Shown here: positions 25,199-29,887 of the stretch, one piece after another
Numbering within the stretch: position 1 is the stretch's first letter
How the letters are laid out: each line of letters starts with the position of its first letter
Origin: Lachnospiraceae bacterium
GTDB taxonomy: Bacteria; Bacillota; Clostridia; Lachnospirales; Lachnospiraceae
DNA: 29,887 nt
Direction of reading: 5' to 3'
Assembly: GCA_009774235.1 (NCBI GenBank)
Contig: VSNJ01000036.1
Location: 1-29,887 of the forward strand
Translations under genes and position numbers: made by a program
Notes under the pieces: generated by a model
Databases searched by the model: none
Seen by the model: only the letters and a program-made list of their open reading frames with translations
What the model was told of the DNA's origin: nothing

Positions 25199-26461
25199 TT
25201 AACGCCTGTTAGAAAGTTCCCTTGTAATATCTTCCCAGTCAAGGCCACACTCTGCCATAAGAACCATCATATGGTATAGAAAATCTGCAATTTCATATTT
25301 AAGTTCTTCGTTGCCTTCATTTTTGGCAGCAATAATTATTTCAGAAGCTTCTTCGCCACATTTCTTAAGTATCTTGTCAATTCCCTTATCAAAAAGATAA
25401 TTTGTATATGAACCCTCTTTAGGATTATTTTTTCTATCTATAATAATATTATAATCTTCTTCAAGTATTTTAAGTGGGTTTGTTTCAATATATCCCCTGT
25501 CTGCAAGCTTTTTAAAGAAACAGCTGTAACTGCCTGTATGGCATGCTGCCCCAACCTGGCGTACTTTAGCAAGTATTGTATCATTGTCACAATCAAGTGA
25601 AAGAAACCTTACATACTGGAAATGCCCTGATGTTTCACCTTTAACCCACAGCTCCTGGCGGCTCCGGCTGTAATATGTCATCTTGCCAGTTTCAATAGTT
25701 TTCTTATATGACTCTTCATTCATATATGCAACCATAAGGACTTCCCTTGTCCTGTAATCCTGTACAACAACAGGAACCAGCCCATTATCCATAAGCTTAA
25801 ATTCTGAAAAGTCTATAAGGCTTTCAAACAATGGAACATCTATCCCCTGTCTTTTTACAGCACGCTTCGCCTTATAAATATCTTTATCTTCAAAATAATT
25901 AGTAATTACTGCCTCTGTTTTACTATAAGAAAGAAGCTCTGCAAGGTCATTCCTTATAAGACCGTCTCTTATAAGCACTTGCATCTTTGTACCAGATATT
26001 GCTTCTTCAAAGGAATGTGTAGTATCAATATGCTTTAAAACTGCTGTTCCTATACCCATTTCATAATACTTGTCTAACTGTCTGGCATTATGGAAATCTG
26101 CTTTCATATCAATTTCTATTGCAAACTTGTCTTTTCCAAACCTGGCAATTATTTCATTTAGCTCATCTTCTTCTGGAAGAAGCGCTTTTCTTATTACAAG
26201 CTTTGAAGCACCTGTATAAAGTGCCTTCTTGGCATCTTCAAACCTGTTTACATAAATACCTATGAAAAATGGTATATCAACCTGCTTTTCAATTTTTCTT
26301 GCGGTTAATAGAAATTCTTCCCTTGAAGCCTCATCACCTGTATAATTGTATATAAATAAGCCATCTGCCCCTTCACATGAATATCTGTCAGCCAGGTTCA
26401 AAACATTTGCTGGAAATTCATTTTCTGCATTTATAAATGAAATTATCTTTTTCTGCACCAT
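25199..26461 (-). CDS. hisIE: HisIE with an extra N-terminal HisA/HisF-like domain
   Basis: A 420-residue fusion for histidine synthesis. Residues ~222-325 are phosphoribosyl-AMP cyclohydrolase (HisI) with ENLWVKGETSG-type LWVKGETSGH and metal ligands in SLDCDNDTI, Cys307-His308 and Cys314. Residues ~332-420 are phosphoribosyl-ATP pyrophosphatase (HisE) with KCGEEASEIIIAAKN and YEIADFLYH. The first ~215 residues resemble the HisA/HisF half-barrel fold (ADRYSCEGADGLFIYNYTG, then FEDAKKALYTGASKLVI), but the phosphate-binding GGG and N-terminal catalytic Asp regions are missing, so it is probably non-catalytic. Ordinary HisIE has ~200-230 residues. It has its own promoter at 26547-26575 and a weak ribosome site. 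The fusion is real from one open frame; the role of the added domain is unknown. Confidence 0.9.
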   Translation of the reverse strand: MVQKKIISFINAENEFPANVLNLADRYSCEGADGLFIYNYTGDEASREEFLLTARKIEKQVDIPFFIGIYVNRFEDAKKALYTGASKLVIRKALLPEEDELNEIIARFGKDKFAIEIDMKADFHNARQLDKYYEMGIGTAVLKHIDTTHSFEEAISGTKMQVLIRDGLIRNDLAELLSYSKTEAVITNYFEDKDIYKAKRAVKRQGIDVPLFESLIDFSEFKLMDNGLVPVVVQDYRTREVLMVAYMNEESYKKTIETGKMTYYSRSRQELWVKGETSGHFQYVRFLSLDCDNDTILAKVRQVGAACHTGSYSCFFKKLADRGYIETNPLKILEEDYNIIIDRKNNPKEGSYTNYLFDKGIDKILKKCGEEASEIIIAAKNEGNEELKYEIADFLYHMMVLMAECGLDWEDITRELSNRR

Positions 26462-26546
26462 TAAACTTCAACCATTCCCTTCCAAATCTGTCTATAAGAT
26501 GCCCTGCTATAACTATTGTATTATATAACAGCACAACAACAAGTAC

Positions 26547-26575
26547 ATTATACAACATAAAAACAACTTAATCAA
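26547..26575 (-). promoter_or_regulatory. Promoter of hisIE
   Basis: On the - strand TTGATT (26575-26570) and a perfect TATAAT (26552-26547) are 17 bases apart. The first 11 bases, TTGATTAAGTT, are identical to the hisB promoter at 29788. The leader is about 80 bases, with no T-box motif. Confidence 0.75.
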
Positions 26576-26615
26576 CAAAAAAAGGAGTTACTGTCCACTG
26601 CCGTGTGGCCAGTAA
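26576..26615 (-). terminator. Terminator after the FMN-binding protein gene
   Basis: TTACTGTCCAC (26588-26598) and GTGGCCAGTAA (26605-26615) pair over 11 positions with one mismatch and a 6-base loop. On the - strand it is followed after four bases by seven T (complement of 26577-26583). It ends the hisB-chemoreceptor-FMN operon right next to the hisIE -35 box. Confidence 0.8.
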
Positions 26616-26638
26616 TTCCAATATAAGTACACTGTCCT

Positions 26639-27091
26639 TTATTCAGATTTTACTATTTTTGTTTTAGAATCACCTTTTTTAGCCTGTTCTAAAACCACCT
26701 CCACAAGTTTTTTAAAATTATCCCCTGAATGGGTTGCACCTGTAACCACATCTACTTTAACATCCGCCTGCCCGTCAACAAGCTGCTGGACATATTCCCT
26801 GGTATATTTATTAGGATATGTGCCCTGGACTGAATTCATATTTTTCATATATGAATTATCCCATGCCTTAATAAAACCACTTTCATTTTTAGCATTAAAT
26901 TCTGCTGACATAATAGTCCCTTGTTTAACCTGGATACGCAGATATTCTTTCCAGCCATGTGAAAATCCGTCCATCTCTGCTGTATAATAACCATCTTTTA
27001 TAGTGCCAGAATTCTTAAAAAAAACCATAAATACAAGTGCCAGAACTACTATTACCAGAACTCCTGCTACCATTTTCTTTTTTATATCCAT
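26639..27091 (-). CDS. Membrane-anchored extracytoplasmic FMN-binding domain protein
   Basis: A 150-residue protein with one N-terminal helix (about 7-25, uncleaved anchor) and an FMN-binding domain of the RnfG/NqrC/PplA type. DVVTGATHS (113-121) fits the ApbE flavinylation motif, in which FMN is attached covalently to the Thr; the strand DGYYTAEMDGFSHGW is the usual domain start. Such proteins carry electrons outside the membrane, for example to fumarate-type reductases or in flavin-based extracellular electron transfer. Its ATG lies 3 bases after the chemoreceptor stop and its ribosome site AAAGGAG is inside the chemoreceptor's last codons, so translation is coupled. No partner reductase is present, and its electron acceptor is unknown. 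Confidence 0.87.
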   Translation of the reverse strand: MDIKKKMVAGVLVIVVLALVFMVFFKNSGTIKDGYYTAEMDGFSHGWKEYLRIQVKQGTIMSAEFNAKNESGFIKAWDNSYMKNMNSVQGTYPNKYTREYVQQLVDGQADVKVDVVTGATHSGDNFKKLVEVVLEQAKKGDSKTKIVKSE

Positions 27092-27094
27092 TAT

Positions 27095-29062
27095 TTACTG
27101 CTCCTTTAACTTTACTGCAGAAACAATCTGTTTCAGTTCCTCAGCCTGCTTTAATGACAATGATGCATTTTCATCTGTTTCCTTTGCCAGGCTCTGGTTT
27201 GTATCTGCAATAGCAAGAACCGTCCCAACTTCATCTGACACCATTACAATAGCTTCTTTCTGTTCTACTGTAATACGTGCCATACTATCAGAAATATCAG
27301 AAAAATCCTCTGCTGCCTCTTTTATATTCTGGAATGACTCTGCAGTATCTCTTGCTGTTACCATTCCCTGTCCAATAGAAAAACTTACTTTTTCTATTAT
27401 CTCTCCTGTCTTATGTAATGCATCTGCTGTCTGGTCTGCAAGAAGCCCTATCTGCTGTGCAACTACTGCAAAGCCTTTTCCAGCCTCTCCAGCCCTTGCT
27501 GCCTCTATTGATGCATTAAGTGAAAGCAAGCTTGTTTGTGATGATATTTCCTCAATAAGATGGCTTATAGTTATAATTTCCTGCATATCATTATGTATAC
27601 TGTCCATTGTAGAAAGCATGTCATCCATTTGTTTTTTTCCTTCTTCTACACGCTGCTCTGCAATATCTGCACTTTTCTTAACACGTCTTGCATTATTATT
27701 TATTTCATCTATTTTCTGCGTAATTACTGTAATCTTTCCATCCAGACGTTCCAATGCAGCAGTCTGTTCTATTGAACCATCATAAAGACGCCTTGCATAA
27801 CCAGAAGTCTCAGAAGAATTGCTGCTTACTGCAAGCGAAGCTTTATTTATATGCAGCATAGTTTCATTTAATGATGCAGTTATATAAGACAATGCATCCT
27901 TTATCGCAATAAAATCACCATCAAAATTATCTTTTACTTTTCCAGAATAATCGCCTGCTGAAAGCTGTCCAAGGTATTCTGTAATATCATCAATATATCC
28001 TGCAAGACATTTTACTGTCTTTGAAAGCGCCGTTGTAAGCACTTCCGCTTCCACATTATTATCTGCCAGTACAACTTTATCTTTCAAATTCCCCGTTGAC
28101 AGTGAAACAAGGCGCTCTGTTGCAATAGAAAGTGAACCAGATATTTTATCTGCTATTTTTACAACCAGCCCCCTTGTAACAAACTGTAATACAATAATTA
28201 CAACAATACTTGTTAAAACAGAACCCCATAAAATCTTCATAAAGTCATTTCCTGGCGCAGCAATCATAAGTGTCCAGTTAGTTCCTGCAATAGGTGAATA
28301 AGCTATATAATGCTGCTTAAAACCTAATAATACTGAATTTGCGTCTGTCTGGAAATCTAACATAGAATCAAAAATCTTTTTATTTTTGTTTGATTTATAT
28401 ATTTTATAGAGATTTTCATTTTTTCCCATATCACTAATATTTTTATCAGCAATTATATTTCCTTCATTGTCAACAATATAAACAAGCCCGCCTGCACCTA
28501 TATTAATATTGGAAAGTACATCATTTAACAAGTCATATTTATAACTTCCTACAAGATAAGCATAAGAATTTCCCTCCTGGTCCTTAACAGGAATTCCAAC
28601 AGAAAGCTGCCAGATATTATTATTATATTCTGGTTTTCCAATAACAATATTGTCTGTACCAGACAAATACTGGAAATATTCTGTACCATCAATAGAAGAT
28701 GGAGCTGTATCATCACCATACATTTTATCTCCTGATAAACCATAAACAGCAATCCATACAAATTCAATCCTTAACTTCTGGTTATCCAGAAGCAGCTGTT
28801 TATCATTATCAGAAGTCATCTGGTCTGCCAGTACATTTTCCTGTGCTATGTTGTCAATCCTGTCAGCAAGCATATGTAAATTAGAACTAAAATTCTGTGC
28901 TGCTGTCCTTGCTGTAACCTGCAAGCTGTCACGGAGTACTGATGATGTAGAAAACAAACCTGTAATTATCATTAGTAATATAAGTACAATCCCTAAAGTA
29001 ACAGATATAGATGTAACATAAAATACAATAATCTGCTTAATACTTTTTTTCTCTCTCATCAC
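27095..29062 (-). CDS. Methyl-accepting chemotaxis protein with dCache-type sensor
   Basis: A 655-residue chemoreceptor. TM1 is at about 11-36; residues ~40-272 form an extracytoplasmic dCache-like double PAS-type sensor (WIAVYGLSGDKMYG, VGIPVKDQEGNSYAYLVG, GLVYIVDNEGNIIAD); TM2 is at about 276-296, then HAMP (~297-360) and the signalling domain with tip ISSQTSLLSLNASIEAARAG (about 507-526) followed by EAGKGFAVV. dCache sensors bind amino acids and other small molecules directly; the ligand is not predictable. The frame opens with GTG followed by ATG, and either could start; no strong ribosome site is seen. It lies 61 bases after hisB and is translationally coupled to the FMN-binding protein gene. 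The C-terminus lacks a CheR-binding motif. Confidence 0.93.
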   Translation of the reverse strand: MMREKKSIKQIIVFYVTSISVTLGIVLILLMIITGLFSTSSVLRDSLQVTARTAAQNFSSNLHMLADRIDNIAQENVLADQMTSDNDKQLLLDNQKLRIEFVWIAVYGLSGDKMYGDDTAPSSIDGTEYFQYLSGTDNIVIGKPEYNNNIWQLSVGIPVKDQEGNSYAYLVGSYKYDLLNDVLSNINIGAGGLVYIVDNEGNIIADKNISDMGKNENLYKIYKSNKNKKIFDSMLDFQTDANSVLLGFKQHYIAYSPIAGTNWTLMIAAPGNDFMKILWGSVLTSIVVIIVLQFVTRGLVVKIADKISGSLSIATERLVSLSTGNLKDKVVLADNNVEAEVLTTALSKTVKCLAGYIDDITEYLGQLSAGDYSGKVKDNFDGDFIAIKDALSYITASLNETMLHINKASLAVSSNSSETSGYARRLYDGSIEQTAALERLDGKITVITQKIDEINNNARRVKKSADIAEQRVEEGKKQMDDMLSTMDSIHNDMQEIITISHLIEEISSQTSLLSLNASIEAARAGEAGKGFAVVAQQIGLLADQTADALHKTGEIIEKVSFSIGQGMVTARDTAESFQNIKEAAEDFSDISDSMARITVEQKEAIVMVSDEVGTVLAIADTNQSLAKETDENASLSLKQAEELKQIVSAVKLKEQ

Positions 29063-29123
29063 TATTATCCACTATTTTGCCGTCTGTATTCTCCCAGTGG
29101 CATATTCTCCTTTCTTTTATTTC

Positions 29124-29711
29124 TTAAAGGCTTCCCTTTGTAGAAAGAACTCCCGCAATCCTTCCATCATATCCAAGTGCCATGTCCAGAGCCTTTGCAA
29201 ATGCCTTAAACGATGCTTCAATTATATGATGGTTATTAACCCCGTCAAGCATCTTAAGATGAAGGTTTATACCAGCACTATAACTAACTGCATAAAAAAA
29301 CTCATGCACCATCTCAGTATCAAAATCCCCTACCTTTGGCACTGAAAACCCAAGATTATACATAAGATATGGCCTGCCAGATAAATCAAGCGCACACAAT
29401 ACAAGGGATTCATCCATTGGCAGTATACATTCACCAAAACGTTTAATCCCTTTCTTATCCCCCGCTGCTTCTTTTATAGCCTGCCCCAGTACAATTCCTG
29501 TATCTTCAATAGTATGATGTGAATCCACATCTAAATCACCATCTGCTGATACTTCCAGGTCAAAAAGCCCATGTCTTGCAAAACTGTCAAGCATATGGTT
29601 AAAAAAACCAATACCTGTATTTATCTGTGTCTTTCCTGTACCATCAAGGTTTAATTTAACACTTATATCTGTTTCGCCTGTTTTTCTGGCTATATATGCT
29701 TCACGTCCCAT
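29124..29711 (-). CDS. hisB: Imidazoleglycerol-phosphate dehydratase
   Basis: A 195-residue stand-alone HisB, the family's normal length, catalysing dehydration of imidazoleglycerol phosphate to imidazoleacetol phosphate in histidine synthesis. Manganese-site motifs are intact: FFNHMLDSFARHG (near 37-49), DSHHTIEDTG (64-73), and NNHHIIEASFKA near residue 160. AAAGGAG lies 9 bases before the chosen ATG; an in-frame ATG 19 codons upstream overlaps the -10 box of the promoter and is rejected. hisB is the first gene of a transcription unit that continues into a chemoreceptor and an FMN-binding protein, with hisIE in a separate unit just beyond. No other his genes are visible in the window. Confidence 0.96.
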   Translation of the reverse strand: MGREAYIARKTGETDISVKLNLDGTGKTQINTGIGFFNHMLDSFARHGLFDLEVSADGDLDVDSHHTIEDTGIVLGQAIKEAAGDKKGIKRFGECILPMDESLVLCALDLSGRPYLMYNLGFSVPKVGDFDTEMVHEFFYAVSYSAGINLHLKMLDGVNNHHIIEASFKAFAKALDMALGYDGRIAGVLSTKGSL

Positions 29712-29759
29712 ATTAACAGCTCCTTTTATTTTTATTGGTATAGAAAATATAATGGATAT

Positions 29760-29788
29760 ATTATACATTATTCACTTAACTTAATCAA
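29760..29788 (-). promoter_or_regulatory. Promoter of hisB
   Basis: On the - strand TTGATT (29788-29783) and a perfect TATAAT (29765-29760) are 17 bases apart, giving a leader of about 40 bases. The -35 box and the five bases after it match those of the hisIE promoter exactly. Confidence 0.78.
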
Positions 29789-29809
29789 TAAAAAGCAAAT
29801 TAACCTTCA

Positions 29810-29865
29810 CGTCCGTTTCATAAATTCCAATAATTCCTATTTATTTATTTTTGAGGGGACGGACG
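29810..29865. repeat. Inverted-repeat fragment at the window edge
   Basis: CGTCCGT (29810-29816) and ACGGACG (29859-29865) form a 7-bp inverted repeat flanking an AT-rich centre, next to a locally G+C-rich GAGGGGACGGACGG. The sequence stands out from the AT-rich surroundings and may be part of a repeat or of a gene end beyond the window. None of the three - strand frames gives a recognisable protein. Confidence 0.3.
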
Positions 29866-29887
29866 GTTTCCATGCCAGAGCCAGAAT

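Noticed and set aside
26462..26540. Histidine T-box leader before hisIE
   Set aside because: No T-box consensus (AGGGTGGNACCGCG) and the leader is only about 80 bases.
27003..27785. 260-residue + strand frame opposite the dCache chemoreceptor
   Set aside because: Ser/Ile-rich antisense shadow of the repetitive MCP signalling domain.

Overview
The window reads as a chromosomal segment of a low-G+C, motile, strictly anaerobic Firmicute, most likely a gut or rumen Lachnospiraceae (Roseburia/Butyrivibrio/Lachnospira-like). The grounds are AT-rich DNA with strong AGGAGG-type ribosome binding sites, a secreted multi-modular GH26 mannanase, chemoreceptors, an Nfn electron-bifurcating enzyme pair, and a Na+-pumping decarboxylase cluster of clostridial type. 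Family assignment is inference from protein style; no 16S gene is present. I see no tRNA, rRNA, CRISPR array, insertion sequence or transposase.

Layout. (1) 1-1776, + strand: the end of a LytTR response regulator, overlapping a GHKL (AgrC-like) histidine kinase. (2) 1891-8700, - strand: a 1832-residue extracellular GH26 mannanase with its own consensus promoter and long leader, followed by a LacX-like aldose 1-epimerase; together a mannan-use unit. (3) 8798-11117, - strand: a chemoreceptor and a YlxM-type SRP-associated protein, closed by a large terminator. (4) 11255-16459, - strand: a five-gene cluster (acyl-CoA carboxyltransferase, lipoprotein-OadG, biotin carrier, OadB Na+ pump, OadA) that links decarboxylation to Na+ export and could transfer CO2 between a keto acid and a CoA ester. 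(5) 16739-19703, - strand: a secreted beta-helix-like surface protein whose N-terminal part is much more G+C-rich than its neighbours. (6) 19962-21215, + strand: a D-Ala-D-Ala carboxypeptidase ending at a bidirectional terminator. (7) 21359-25129, - strand: an unknown protein, NfnB/NfnA, a CYTH phosphatase and a 53-residue membrane protein. (8) 25199-29788, - strand: HisIE with an extra N-terminal HisA/HisF-like domain; then, as a separate upstream transcription unit, HisB, a dCache chemoreceptor and a membrane-anchored FMN-binding protein. hisIE and hisB have near-consensus promoters sharing their first 11 bases.

The genes mix housekeeping (histidine synthesis, cell wall, redox balance) with accessory functions (mannan use, surface protein, chemotaxis). 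The points that most deserve attention are the hybrid Na+-decarboxylase/carboxyltransferase cluster with its lipoprotein-OadG fusion, the HisA/F-HisIE fusion, the chemoreceptor coupled to an FMN-binding protein, and the unusual translation leader of the mannanase. I did not find a clear candidate for a wholly new defence or mobile system.
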